From Rhizoclosmatium globosum (taxonomy: Eukaryota > Chytridiomycota > Chytridiomycetes > Chytridiales > Chytriomycetaceae): a DNA stretch of 64,000 nucleotides. The stretch covers positions 372,001-436,000 of the forward strand of contig MCGO01000001.1 of assembly GCA_002104985.1 (NCBI GenBank), given 5' to 3'. Shown piece by piece: positions 37,073-48,283 of the stretch (within the stretch, counting starts at the first letter, position 1; each line of letters opens with the position of its first letter). The notes under the pieces were generated by a model. That model was given only the letters and a program-made list of their open reading frames with translations, ran no database searches and was not told where the DNA came from. A program made the translations under genes and the position numbers.

Positions 37073-38085
37073 TTACTGAATCACACAATCTTTCTTGCCA
37101 ATACTTCCAGTCGTTCGAGTTGTACCAGATCGCCCAAAACCGTCACTATTCGTACCACCAATTCTGCGTTCGTCCAAAGCGTCAATCTCAGCATCAATTA
37201 CTCCCAACAACATCTTGCACACCCAATCTCCACGCGAGAACGGAAACCCATTCCCTTGAATTCTCAAAATCTGCTTCTTCTCAGTAATATAATCGTCAAT
37301 TACGTCCAAATCCGGAATACTAGTATCCCACTCATTCAAATACTCGATTTCAGAATCATCATCAGTGCATACCAAAAACCCAACGGGCACTTCACCGCGT
37401 CCTCCTCTCTCATGCATCAAAAGATGCTTCAACCCATGTTTATCAAGCTCCCCTGAATCAGTTGTAGGTTGTCCATCGGTCGCAATCAAAATCAACAACT
37501 TCTTTCCCTCGCGGTTCCACTTTTCCCGAATCACTTGTCGCAATACACGAGTAATAGGTGTATATCCTGCCGGCCTCTGTGCAAACGCAGCGTCCAAGGC
37601 TGCACACGGACCCATCACATTTCTAATTGGGGGTCGGTTCAGAAAGTAAATGTCGATTCCATCTGAGTCGAGTGTTGCGGCGATATCAGTTACGATCGTG
37701 AGGGTTGATTTGAGTTCGTCCCATCGGGTTTGGGTTCGAGCGAATGGATCTGTCATGCCCTGTGTTGAGGGTGTGTTCATGGATCCAGAGTCGTCAGCGA
37801 TCACAGCAATATCGTACGCCTGTTATGTTTAGATAGTGTCATTATTTAGGTTATCGAGGGTATCGAGTTGCGCCTCCTGATCCTTACTTCCAATCGACGC
37901 AACTTCATAGCCATCAACTTCGATATTTCGTGGCGGGAGACAAGGTCAGCGAACTTAGCAAGTCTAGTGTCTTCATTTGCCACTGGAGGAGGGGCTTCGA
38001 TTGTGTATGCAGGAGGAACGTCAATGATTTTCTCAGGGGTTGTCATTAGTTGTTGAATCTTTTTGGTGGGTTCAATCAAACTCAT
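37073..38085 (-). CDS. Tandem von Willebrand A protein, copy C
   Basis: The gene has two exons, from 38085 (MSLIEPTKKIQQLMTTPEK, then VPPAYTIEAPPP) and, after an intron near 37820-37890, AYDIAVIADDSGSMNTP. The MIDAS is complete, with YTPITRVL and IATDGQPTTD. The C-terminal stretch is polar and ends KKDCVIQ, a textbook C-a-a-X farnesylation box. Its first ~130 vWA residues are identical to those of copy D. The protein should be cytosolic, and if prenylated it would be held on a membrane. Partners are unknown. Confidence 0.82.
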
Positions 38086-39689
38086 GTCAACGAAAGAACT
38101 TCATAATTATGTACTTGCTGAACGATTTATTGAAAGTATTCCTGCCTGAAGTGAACTCTGTAGGTATTACTGAATCACACAGTCTTTCTTCCCCCACTAC
38201 TTGTGTTAGTTCTTGCGGTCTCACCTCTTCCAACGTTCGCGCTCCCAACCCTCCGCTCATCCAATCCATCAATCTCGGAATCAATCACACCCAACAGCAT
38301 CTTGCAGACCCAGTCACCACGCGAGAATGGGAATCCATTACCCTGCACCCTCAAAATCTGCTTCTTCTCCGTAATATAATCATCAATAACATCCAAATCC
38401 TGAATACTAGTATCCCACTCATTCAAATAATCAACCTCAGAGTCATCATCCGTACACGCCAAGAATGCAATCGGAATCTCCCCCTTCCCACCTCTCTCAT
38501 GCATCAACAGATGCTTCAGTCCATGTTTATCAAGCTCCCCTGAATCAGTTGTAGGTTGTCCATCCGTCGCAATCAAAATCAAGAGCTTCTTTCCCTCGCG
38601 GTTCCACTTTTCCCGAATCACTTGTCGCAATACACGAGTAATGGGTGTATATCCTGCCGGCCTCTGTGCAAACGCAGCGTCCAAGGCTGCACACGGTCCC
38701 ATGACATTTCTAATTGGGGGCCGGTTCAGAAAGTAAATGTCGATTCCATCTGAGTCTAGTGTCGCAGCAATATCAGTTACGATCGTGAGTGTTGATTTGA
38801 GTTCGTCCCATCGGGTTTGGGTTCGTGCGAATGGATCTGTCATGCCCTGTGTTGAGGGTGTGTTCATGGATCCAGAGTCGTCAGCGATCACAGCGATATC
38901 GTACGCCTATTATGTTTAGAAAGTGTCATTATATAGGTTATCGAGGGTATCAAGGTTGCGCCTCCTGATCCTTACTTCCAATCGACGCAACTTCATGGCC
39001 ATCAACTTCGATATTTCGTGGCGGGAGACAAGGTCGGCGAACTTAGCAAGTCTAGTGTCTTCATTTCCCGCCGGAGGAGGGGCTACGATTGTGTATGCAG
39101 GAGGAACGTCAATGGTTTTCTCAGGGGTTGTCATTAGTTGTTGAATCTTTTTGGTGGGTTCAATCAAACTCATATCAACGAAAGAACTTCATAATTATGT
39201 ACTTGCTGAACGATTTATTGAAAGTATTCCTGCCTGAAGTGAACTCTGTAGGTATTACTGAATCACACAGTCTTTCTTCCCCCCACTACTTGTGTTAGTT
39301 CTTGCGGTCTCACCTCTTCCAACGTTCGCGCTCCCAACCCTCCGTTCATCCAATCCGTCAATCTCGGCATCAATCACACCCAACAGCATCTTGCAAACCC
39401 AGTCACCACGCGAAAACGGGAATCCATTACCCTGCACCCTCAAAATCTGCTTCTTCTCCGTAATATAATCATCAATAACATCCAAATCCTGAATACTAGT
39501 ATCCCACTCATTCAAATAATCAACCTCAGAGTCATCATCCGTACACACCAAGAATGCAATCGGAATCTCTCCCTTCCCACCTCTCTCATGCATCAACAGA
39601 TGCTTCAGTCCATGTTTATCAAGCTCCCCTGAATCAGTTGTAGGTTGTCCATCCGTCGCAATCAAAATCAACAGCTTCTTTCCCTCGCG
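37513..39689. repeat. Direct tandem duplication of a ~1.09 kb unit spanning vWA copies C-E
   Basis: Two adjacent units, about 37513-38600 and 38601-39689, are nearly identical, including the intergenic sequence (38086-38174 versus 39174-39254). The unit boundaries fall inside the vWA coding sequence after CCCTCGCG, not between genes. This is the expected product of unequal crossing-over between two neighbouring vWA genes, and explains why copy D is a hybrid. Confidence 0.75.
38175..39173 (-). CDS. Tandem von Willebrand A protein, copy D (chimera of C and E)
   Basis: Exon 1 starts at 39173 and is nearly the same as that of copy C. The vWA domain is complete. Before about 38600 (5' part) the sequence follows copy C; after it, it follows copy E down to TARTNTSSGG. 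There copy D has five C (plus strand, about 38191-38195) where copy E has six, so its frame ends GRKTV instead of the shared KKDCVIQ. Without that difference the stop would be at 38167. Whether the loss of the C-a-a-X box is real or a homopolymer error cannot be decided here. Confidence 0.78.
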
Positions 39690-40222
39690 TGTCCATTTCT
39701 CGCGAATCACTTGACGGAGGACACGGGTGATTGGAGTGTACCCCGCTGGTTTCTGTGCAAAAGCAGATTCAAGGGCTGCGTTCATTCCTGTAACGTTTCG
39801 AACAGGCGGTCTGTTGAGAAAATAGACATCGATTCCGTCTTCGTCCAATGTGGCTGCAATGTCGGTTACGATGGCGAGTGTTGATTTGAGCTCGTCCCAG
39901 CGGGTTTTGGAGCGGGCGAAGGGGTCTGTTTGGCCTTGTGTTGAGGGTGTGTTCATTGAGCCGGAGTCGTCGGCGATTACAGCGATATCGTATGCCTGGA
40001 TCATAATGAAAGTATTTGATTGAGTATAAGGTGAGAGTGACTATGAAGGAGGCGCTTTACCTCCAGCCTCCGTAATTTCATTGCCATCAACCGCGAGATT
40101 TCATGCCGTGCAACTAAGTCAGCAAACGCAGCGAGCCTGGCGTCTTCGTTTGATGTTGGCGGAGTTGCTTCAGTCGTGTAGGATGGTGGGACGTCAATGG
40201 TCTTTTCGGGGAGTGCGCTCAT
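39255..40222 (-). CDS. Tandem von Willebrand A protein, copy E
   Basis: Exon 1 (from 40222) reads MSALPEKTIDVPPSYTTEA and ends in the shared MAMKLRRLE helix. After an intron of roughly 70 bases the vWA domain begins AYDIAVIADDSGSMNTP. The MIDAS Thr (YTPITRVL) and Asp (IATDGQP) are present. In place of the conserved GPCAALD of copies C, D and F it has GMNAALES, so its central part is the most distinct of C-F. It ends KKDCVIQ, an intact C-a-a-X box. Length is about 300 residues. Confidence 0.82.
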
Positions 40223-40354
40223 TTGTTGAATCGTTTGGGGGCTGTAATCAAAACTGCCAAATCCGTCTCATCAGAATTATACTTATGAAAATATTCTTTA
40301 TGTAATAGCGCCGAAAATGAATCATGAGCTTGATGTCTGAATATAGTCGTAAAA

Positions 40355-41341
40355 TTACTGAATTATACAGTCCTTCTTCAAGTTGTCACCACCATCGTTG
40401 CCCTTTGAAGTACTACCCCGGCCAACAGTTTCACTCCCAACTCTGCGTTCATCTAACCCATCAACCTCCTTATCAATCACACCCAAGAGCATCTTACACA
40501 CCCAGTCTCCACGCGAGAATGGGAACCCGTTCCCCTGCACTCTCAAAATTTGTTTCTTTTCCGTCAAATAGTCATCAATGACATCCAAATCCAGCACTCG
40601 TGTATCCCATTCATTCAGATAATCAACCTCAGAATCATCGTCCGTACAGGCCAAGAAAGCCACAGGAATCTCTCCCTTCCCGCCTCTTTCGTTCATCAAG
40701 AGCTGCTTCAATCCATTCTTATCAAGCTCGCCTGAATCAGTTGTTGGTTGTCCGTCCGTCGCAATCAATATGAGTAACTTTTTTCCTTCACGGTTCCACT
40801 TTTCCCGAATCACTTGTCGCAATACACGAGTAATGGGTGTATATCCCGCTGGTTTCTGAGCAAATGCAGCATCGAGAGCAGCACATGGTCCCATGATATT
40901 TCTAACGGGTGGCCTATTCAAAAAGTACAAGTCGACTCCATCCGGGTCCAATGTAGCTGCAATATCTGTGACAATAGCGAGTGTTGATTTGAGTTCGTCC
41001 CATCTGGTTTTTGTTGGAGCAAATGGGTCTGTTTGGCCTTGTGTTGAGGGTGTGTTCATTGATCCAGAGTCGTCGGCGATGACAGCGATATCGTACGCCT
41101 GTTATGTTAAGAGAAGTGAGTCATCGAAGGATGCGAGCGAGTGCGGGTGAGTCACCTCCAAGCGCCGCAGCTTCATCGCCATCAATCGCGATATTTCGTG
41201 TCGTGAAACAAGGTCGGCAAATGCGGCGATTCGGGCGTCGTCGTTTGAGATTGGCGGCGGAAGAGCCTCGGTTGTGGCTTCGATTGTGTATTCGGGTGGA
41301 AGATCGGTGTCAGTCTTTGACTTTGGGGGAAGGGCCGCCAT
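40355..41341 (-). CDS. Tandem von Willebrand A protein, copy F
   Basis: This is the most upstream copy in the array. Exon 1 starts at 41341 (MAALPPKSKTDTDLPPEYTI); exon 2 carries DDSGSMNTPSTQGQTDPF, a complete MIDAS, and the shared FPFSRGDWVCKMLLGVIDKE block. The tail is Gly/Asp-rich and ends KKDCIIQ, a C-a-a-X box. A stretch of about 60 bases near 40795-40855 is almost identical to copies C and D but not to E, a sign of gene conversion within the array. The DUF3431 cluster diverges from its 5' side. Confidence 0.82.
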
Positions 41342-41526
41342 TTGGTGGAAGTTGTTTTGTGGTTGGCATTGGTGTTCTGCTTTCTTCCAATGTGTAATAG
41401 TTTGTACTATTCATTTGAACTCTGACGATGTTATTCTCTTGCATTCTCTTTATTCTATGTGGCGGGTCTTTCCTGAAACGACTGTCCGACGGGAATTCCG
41501 CCCAGGATTACATTATCAGGATTAAA

Positions 41527-42589
41527 ATGGGAAACACTGTTCAATCATCTGGGTTCTCACAGCCTCAATCGCATCAGCCAAAATGCCGCGTAGTATTGCT
41601 CTATGCACTCGTTATTGCAACTGCAGTCATGACCATTTGGATTTCGTCCGCCAGTGTCATCTCAAAGAAACAACAGCCGCAAAAACCGGACTCAGCTATA
41701 ATACCTCGTCAGCAAACTATGGATATCGTCATTGCATATTATGAAGAGAGTTTGGAGCGTCTGAACTTGTGTATCGACCTCTTTCGACGTGATGAGAGAG
41801 TTGCTGGATTGAAGACAAGGTTATTCATTTACTCGAAGAGCCCAAAAATACTCTCGAATACATCCAAAACACGACTCATGCAGACGTCGTGGTTCGACTT
41901 CCAAATCATGGACGAGAAGGACATTCTTATTTCACTCATATCGTTAAATACTACGATAGTGATTTGGGAGACCATACCCTATTTATGCAAGGTATAATAT
42001 TGCTTCACAATATCGGTTACATAATGATCCTGCTTCAGCGGACCCTGAATTCTGGGTTACTGGTCGGAAAGGGAATAAGTCCATGCACGAGCACACATTC
42101 AATCGTCTCAAATATTTCAGAAAAGAGACGGGCTACATGCCCTTTGCACAATCATTCGGGCGGAATTTTGGTGGTGGAGAAGGTGGGTTTCTTGTGTTTA
42201 ACACAACGACGTAACGGACATTACGACCAGGTGGCGACTTTCCACACTTACGCGATATATTCGTCCTTGCTCGCGGGTACTTTCCATCACGTAACCGAAT
42301 TCAAACATCATGGAAGGGTCAGTTTATTGTGAGTCGAGGAAGTATCCACAAGACTCGGCGCAGTGTATATCAGTATTTAGTTGATATGCTCGATGCACCA
42401 GAAGGACATCCCATTCATAATGAACCGGATCATGAATTTCGGCATGGAATGAAGAGTATTCCATCAGACCCTATTTTCGGACACACAATCGAGAGGTCAT
42501 ATGGAATACTTTTTGATTGCTGGAAAACGGAAATGGATAGGCTCTGTCGAACGGCGGAGGCTCCTGGATGTCAATGCTTAGATGAATAA
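41527..42589 (+). CDS. DUF3431 family type II membrane protein, copy 1
   Basis: The start is at 41527 (MGNTVQSSGF). One N-terminal membrane anchor (VVLLYALVIATAVMTIWI) is followed by a luminal domain: DIVIAYYEESLERLNLCID, LPNHGREGHSYFTHI, DHTLFMQGY, SWKGQFIVSR and the C-terminal PIFGHTIERSYGILFDCW with PGCQC. DUF3431 proteins are glycosyltransferase-like fungal proteins of unproven activity. An intron at about 42199-42246 removes an apparent stop. Single bases are missing near 41843 (a run of A) and 41992. Two paralogues follow head to tail. Confidence 0.65.
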
Positions 42590-42653
42590 AAGTGGAATCT
42601 TTCCTGTACTACCATTTTATTCCCATTTTAGACGAAATACATAGGTGTCAGCT

Positions 42654-43713
42654 ATGAAGCTGCTACAAGCCAAGTTACAGCAGATCGGTGTGCCATTTCT
42701 GAAGGCGCGTTATGCGTGCATAACGATAATACTTTTGCTTCTGCTCCTGCATTCACAGTGGTATAACAAACCTGTCAAACAAATCGTCTCATCGGCAGAT
42801 ACCAAAACGTTCGATATTGTGATCAGCCACTATGAAGAGAATATCCACAATCTAACGACGTCAATTGATAAAATCCGGAGGCATTCGCAGTTCAAGGATC
42901 GTGTTATTAGGACCTTTGTCTACACAAAATCAAACGATACCGACCGCCTGGCTCTAAAAGAAATACGGAAGCTTACAGGGTCATTCTTTTGCCCAATGTT
43001 GGTCGAGAGGGTCACACGTATTTGCATCATATTGAAACCTATTTTAATGACCTCGCGGACCACACGCTCTTTATGCAAGGTATAGATTCAATTCACGCTC
43101 AATTTGTTTACTTACAGGGATGCTTTGCAGCCGAACCGTCATATTGGCATAAATTCAACGCTGAATCCCAACTCAGTTCTGTTGTTTCCAACCGATCCAA
43201 TACTTTTCTGATAAAACCGGTTTCATGGATCTTGGCTTCGTCTTTCTTCGCCCGTTTGCAGGAGACAAGGATGGATATTTTCCGCTTCTCAAATATCTAT
43301 TCTCAATGGTCGCGTTTGAGTTCCCTCATGTCCCGGTTAAGAGTGTTATGGCTAGTTATAATGGACAGTTTACTGTATCACGAAAACGTATTCAGCAGTC
43401 TCCAAAGAAACTTTATGTGTATTTGAAGCGATTGTTGGAGGTTGGGTTGCATTTGTTTATTTGTATTGCAATTAACGCGACACAAACCTAGGCTCCTGAA
43501 GATGATTTTATTCACAAAGACCAACAATTTCGTGGGTGGGAATCCAGTCCAGATGATCCAGTGTTTGGTCACACATTGGAGAGGGCATGGAGTGTTTTGT
43601 TTGATTGTTGGAATGCAAAACGGATAACCCTTTGTTCTAATGGGGATGAAAAGGAGAATGAGAAAGTCGTTCCGCCGTATCCAGGTTGCCAATGTCTCGA
43701 CAATAACGAATAA
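42654..43713 (+). CDS. DUF3431 family type II membrane protein, copy 2
   Basis: An anchor (CITIILLLLLLHSQW) is followed by FDIVISHYEENIHNLTTSID, LPNVGREGHTYLHHIE, DHTLFMQ, and after an intron (about 43079-43127) AEPSYWHKFNAESQ, GFMDLGFVFLRPFAG, YNGQFTVSRKRI and, after another intron (about 43441-43491), DPVFGHTLERAWSVLFDCW and PGCQC. The stop is at 43711. One base is missing near 42978, before ILLPNVG, and another near 43195 (AA read as A). Its residue pattern is close to copy 3. Golgi or ER location is inferred from the type II topology. Confidence 0.68.
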
Positions 43714-43760
43714 ATTGTTATATTTGTTTGGAGATTGTAATTGTGCCAAAATTGGAACTG

Positions 43761-44810
43761 ATGCCAATGATATCAGGCTCCTTCGGACTCCCTCGGACCC
43801 TCCGCAATCTGCTTCTAGCAATTATCTTCGGACTATTGTACTTGTCAGTGACAAACCTGTTGACCCAAACCCCCACTGTCGTTGGTGTGCACCCAACTAG
43901 ACTTCCAGCCAAACCAACAGGACCTTTGACATTGTCGTCAGCCACTATGAAGAAGATATTCATAATCTTACGATTGCAATTGACAAGATACGGCTGCATC
44001 CGAAGTTCAAAGACTTGAACATCAATCTGTTCGTTTACACAAAGTCGGAGAAAGTGGATCGGGTTGCTTTACAGCGAACCACTGGAGCAACTGTTGTTGC
44101 ATTGTTACCGAATGTTGGACGGGAAGGACATACTTATATGCATCACATCGTGAGCGAGTACAACAACCTTGCAGACCATACACTCTTCATGCAAGGTAAA
44201 TCTACCATCTGTGCCGCACATATCGCAATAACGAATAATTAGCTGAGCCCGTATGGTGGACAAACGGAACAGAACCCCACTTTCACGCAATCGTTCAAAA
44301 CCGAATCCAACATTTCAGGCCCGAATCAACAGGCTATATGGACCTCAGCGTTGTTCTCAGGAAGCCATTTGTGAATGGCGAAGGAGGCGAATTCAAAATG
44401 ATTCCGTTCATTCTGACGATGGCGCAAGATCGGTTCTTATTGAATGATGAACTCGAATTCATGTCTTCGTGGAAAGGACAATTTATTGTTTCGCGTAAAA
44501 GAGTCCAAGCGGTTCGAAGGAAGGTGTACGCGTACTTCAAGTCGATGTTGGAGGTTCCTGTAGGTCATCCATTACATGATGAAAAGTACTACTGGTCAAT
44601 GGAATCCACCCCTGATAATCCTGCGTTTGGTCATACATTGGAACGGTAAGATTGTGTCAAGTTTCTTGTAAAATCTAACATGGTAATCAAAGATCTTATA
44701 TGATTCTTTTTCATTGCTCCGATCCATCAACTCTTGGACCAAGGTGCAGCAATGGGAACAGAACAAGCACGAAAATACCATACCCAGGATGCCAATGTGT
44801 TGATGATTAA
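43761..44810 (+). CDS. DUF3431 family type II membrane protein, copy 3
   Basis: The start at 43761 (MPMISGSFGL) is followed by a membrane anchor (LLLAIIFGLLYLSVTNLL) and the DUF3431 domain: DIVVSHYEEDIHNLTIAID, LLPNVGREGHTYMHHIV, DHTLFMQ. An intron (about 44195-44243) leads to AEPVWWTNGTEPHFHAI, MDLSVVLRKPFVNGEGGEF, SWKGQFIVSRKRV and PAFGHTLER, and a last intron at about 44647-44690 to SYMILFHC and PGCQC. One base seems missing near 43915, between the anchor and the domain. The conserved GREGH and DHTLFMQ blocks are probably functional. The activity is unproven. Confidence 0.7.
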
Positions 44811-44850
44811 ATGATGGCAGTGGCAGTCAATAAAAAACGAGTGATTTATT

Positions 44851-47800
44851 TCATTTCACACGGTTCACAATCTCTGTTACAATTCCAGCAGCGACTACCG
44901 TTGATCCAGAGCGAATCATGATTCTTCCCAACTCGCGAGAATCTTTGGCAAGCTCCACACAGATTGGTCGCTCTACTTTAATATCAACTACAGCCGTCAC
45001 ATTCTTAGGAAGCGCCCTACACTAAACGTTATCTACTATTAGTTGAAGAATTGATACAAACCTTGGATTCTTTTTCGAAACCTCTCCAGTTGATTTGTCA
45101 AGAATAGAAATAAGTTTTGAGATGATTCCTGACGTAGAGGCACTTTGATGGTGAACAACGATCGGAATACCCAGAGTCAATGGAATTGCAATGTCGAATG
45201 TAACAATCTTGACGCGGAATACATCTGCAACTGGAACCAAAGCTTGAGGAGAGCAAAGAACATTTCCAATGTGAATTGCTGCACGTCAATTCCGTTTAAG
45301 GTGATGACGATGTTGTCTCCAGCCACAGCCCACTTGATGGGGTCATTGTTCGATTCAATAGATTTTACCACTCCGTGTTCTCCAAGGGGCATAACGGTTA
45401 CAGTATCTCCAATTTGAAGAGTTCCTGCTTCAATTCGTCCACTGACTGAGAGAGAGCCGCCTCCACCTGCAATGACACCTCCCTTGAAGTAATCAACGAT
45501 GGGAAGTCGGAAAGCTTTTTCAAGGGCTCTGACCGGGGGTTGCAGTGCATCTACGTACAAGTTAGTTAATGATCACTGAAACCCATATATTTTACCAAGA
45601 CTCTCTTGCAATGTTGGACCAGAGTACCACGATCCAAGCACATCACTCTTCCGTTCCACCATGTTTTCTCCGGTAAATCCACTGACTGGAACAAAGAAAA
45701 TCTTATCTTTCTTGAATCCTGCACCCAACAAGAACAGTGTAAGCTTTTCTTTGATCTCCAAAAATCGATGCTCTGCCCAGTCCATCTAACAAAGCGTCAG
45801 TAAGGCACGCTTGTACAACGAGATTGAACACCCACCATATCAAGCTTATTGACTGCAACGACCAGCTGAGATACTCCTAAACTTCTAACCAACAGTGCAT
45901 GTTCTCGAGTCTGTCCTCCCAACTCAAAACCAACTTCAAATTCACCCGTTCCACTGTCAATCACGAGAAGAGCTACATCAGCCTGGGAAGCACCTGAAAT
46001 CATGTTTGGGATAAAGTCACGATGCCCAGGGGCGTCAAGAATGGTGAATCGATGAGATTTTGTCTGGAAAAACGACATTCCAACGTCAATAGTAACACCA
46101 CTTACAAAGGGTTAGCTGACCCCATGCGCAAAAAAGAACCTTACCGTGATCTTTCTTCTTCAGTCTCATCCAACACCCATGCAAAGCAGAATGAGCCCTT
46201 TTTCATCTTTTCAGCATCGCGTTCATACTTCTTCATCGTTCTCTCGTTCACTTCCCCAAGAAGATACAACAGATGCCCCATCAAGGTAGATTTTCCCGCA
46301 TCAACATGCCCAATAACAACCAGATTGATGGAGGATTTTTCAGAGTTCCTCTTGGCATACTCTTCCAAAACGTTAATCTTCTTTCCTTTCGAAACAGGTG
46401 GAGGCGCAGCAACTGGAACAGAGCTTGGAAGTTTTCCACCACCAATTGATATACTCGACGCTGTTCTGGTGGGCGAACCTGATCTTGATGGGGAACTCGT
46501 ACGAGCTGGTGACGCAGCTCGTGGAGTTGCTCCTGATTTAACAGCAGTTGTACCAATCGACAATGACTTAATTCCTTGTGTTACTCCCGAAGATTTTGTT
46601 GGTGCTGAAGGCGTTTTTGTTGGCGCCACAGGCTGTTTTGCCGTACCTCCCATTTTTGCTAATTGATTGCATTAAAAAAATACCTAGTAAGTATAACTAG
46701 ACATACCTGTACGAGCAGCAAAGACTATGTCATCAGGACTTGGAGTGGAGAAATCAAATCGTGTTCCAGCACTGGCTGAAGGTTCTAACAGAGCAGAAAA
46801 TACAGGATTATTAAGCATAGTTCGCACACTCGAGTCGAAAGAAGAGGAGGTGAGGTTTGAGGCCCAAAATGAAGCGAATTCAGACGGTTTAGCGAGGATT
46901 GGGCTGAAGGAATCATCGTATGACGCAGCCTTCGTCGAGAAAGATTTAGACGACTTGCTCCCTGACGTAGAATTTACGACAGGAATGGCTTTGGAGATTG
47001 ATGAAGGTGTTGATGAAAGTGTACTTGGCTTTGTTGAGAAGCTTGATAAAGTAGGTGCTCCCGATTTTTGAACAAGCAACGCTGGCCTCGCCGATGTGAT
47101 TGATGCAGATCCCACAAGAGACATCGCAGAGAGAGCCTCATTGATAACATTTGCACCAGGTTTAACGGCCGTATTTCCAAAACTGGATAATCCCGACTGT
47201 TTGTTCACTTCTGAAGTCTTCAACAGTGACGGAGAATTCTTCAATCCGCCGCTTAAGGATGTCAAAGACGGAGTAACAGATGGACCAGCCTTGCCAACTC
47301 CTCCCATCGACGATAAATTCGACAACCCTTTCGATTGAGATAATCCGGACAACGACGGTATCGCGCTACCACTTTTCAAAGTCTTGCTGTATTCAAGCTT
47401 CCCAGTTTCGATAATGATGACAGTGTTGGAGCAGTTCCAGTCGATTGCAATGCAGAATTTCTCAAACCCGTTGGATTCACACCCAACGAGCTCAACGAAG
47501 CAGGAATCTTAACATTGTACGCAGGTATAATGTCCGTATCAACGATCATATCTGACCCTTCATCAAGTGTGGATGCTAATGTGGAGGCCAATTCAGAGAA
47601 CTCGAGAGATAATCTTGAAAACATCGCAGGATCCAGTGTATTTGGGCCTCAATTTCCTCGAATAGGGGAAGGAAGGAAGTGGGATAGTATTACTTACGAT
47701 TTGTGTTCCCGCTGTCCAACAAATGGTTGATGGCTCGCTCTTCACTGCCTCCGTATTGAGAAAGCTTGCTTTACAGACTCTGAGGAAAAGCCAGGACCAA

Positions 47801-48123
47801 CTACGTTCATGACATTTCTGATAGCTGCAATTGTTGTGAGTCACTTTGACAGTTGTCAGTCCTCACCTATCAACGACACATTAACAAGAGATGGAGGTGC
47901 CCGTTGTGCATTCGCGCCAATATTCGCTTTTGAAGGTGCCGTGTATGCAACCTGAGGAGCCGCTGGAGCGTCCCAAAGTTAAGATGGGTCCTCAGTGCCA
48001 TCACTTACCTTCTTCCTCTTCCTCCTCTTCTTCCTCATCGTAATCATCATCGTCGTAATAATCGTCTCCATCATCCATCTCGTCATCGAGATTCATGTTA
48101 CGGACCGCTCGATGTCGAGACAT
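44851..48123 (-). CDS. HBS1: HBS1-type translational GTPase
   Basis: The gene starts at 48123 with [19 protein letters not shown] and an acidic run, as in Hbs1 N-termini. A UBA-like HBS1-N segment follows ([20 protein letters not shown], then [14 protein letters not shown]). After a long Ser-rich linker comes the EF1A-like GTPase: [22 protein letters not shown], then beta-barrel domains ([28 protein letters not shown]), ending RVK at 44851. With Dom34/Pelota, Hbs1 splits ribosomes stalled on mRNA. It lies head-to-tail with eEF3. Single bases are missing near 47757, 47382 and 45276, the last where QQF changes frame; homology continues in each case. Confidence 0.88.
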
Positions 48124-48283
48124 TGTGTTGTTGGTTGGTTTTGTGGAGAAATGAAACAGTAGAAAAAGAGAGAAGTAACAGCAAATTCCAGTTTATTAGA
48201 ACTTCAAGAGAATACAAAGTGAACTGAACTGATTACAACGTTCCAAAAATGTGACAGAAATAATTAAACCCCAATGATCGCAC

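Noticed and set aside
34830..41341. vWA array as a MoxR-vWA type or other prokaryote-like defence operon
   Set aside because: No AAA ATPase partner is nearby, the genes have spliceosomal introns and each has its own spacing, so it is a eukaryotic tandem family.
42199..42246. Apparent in-frame stop in DUF3431 copy 1
   Set aside because: A GT-AG intron removes it and restores the GEGGDFPHLRDIF reading found in the paralogues.
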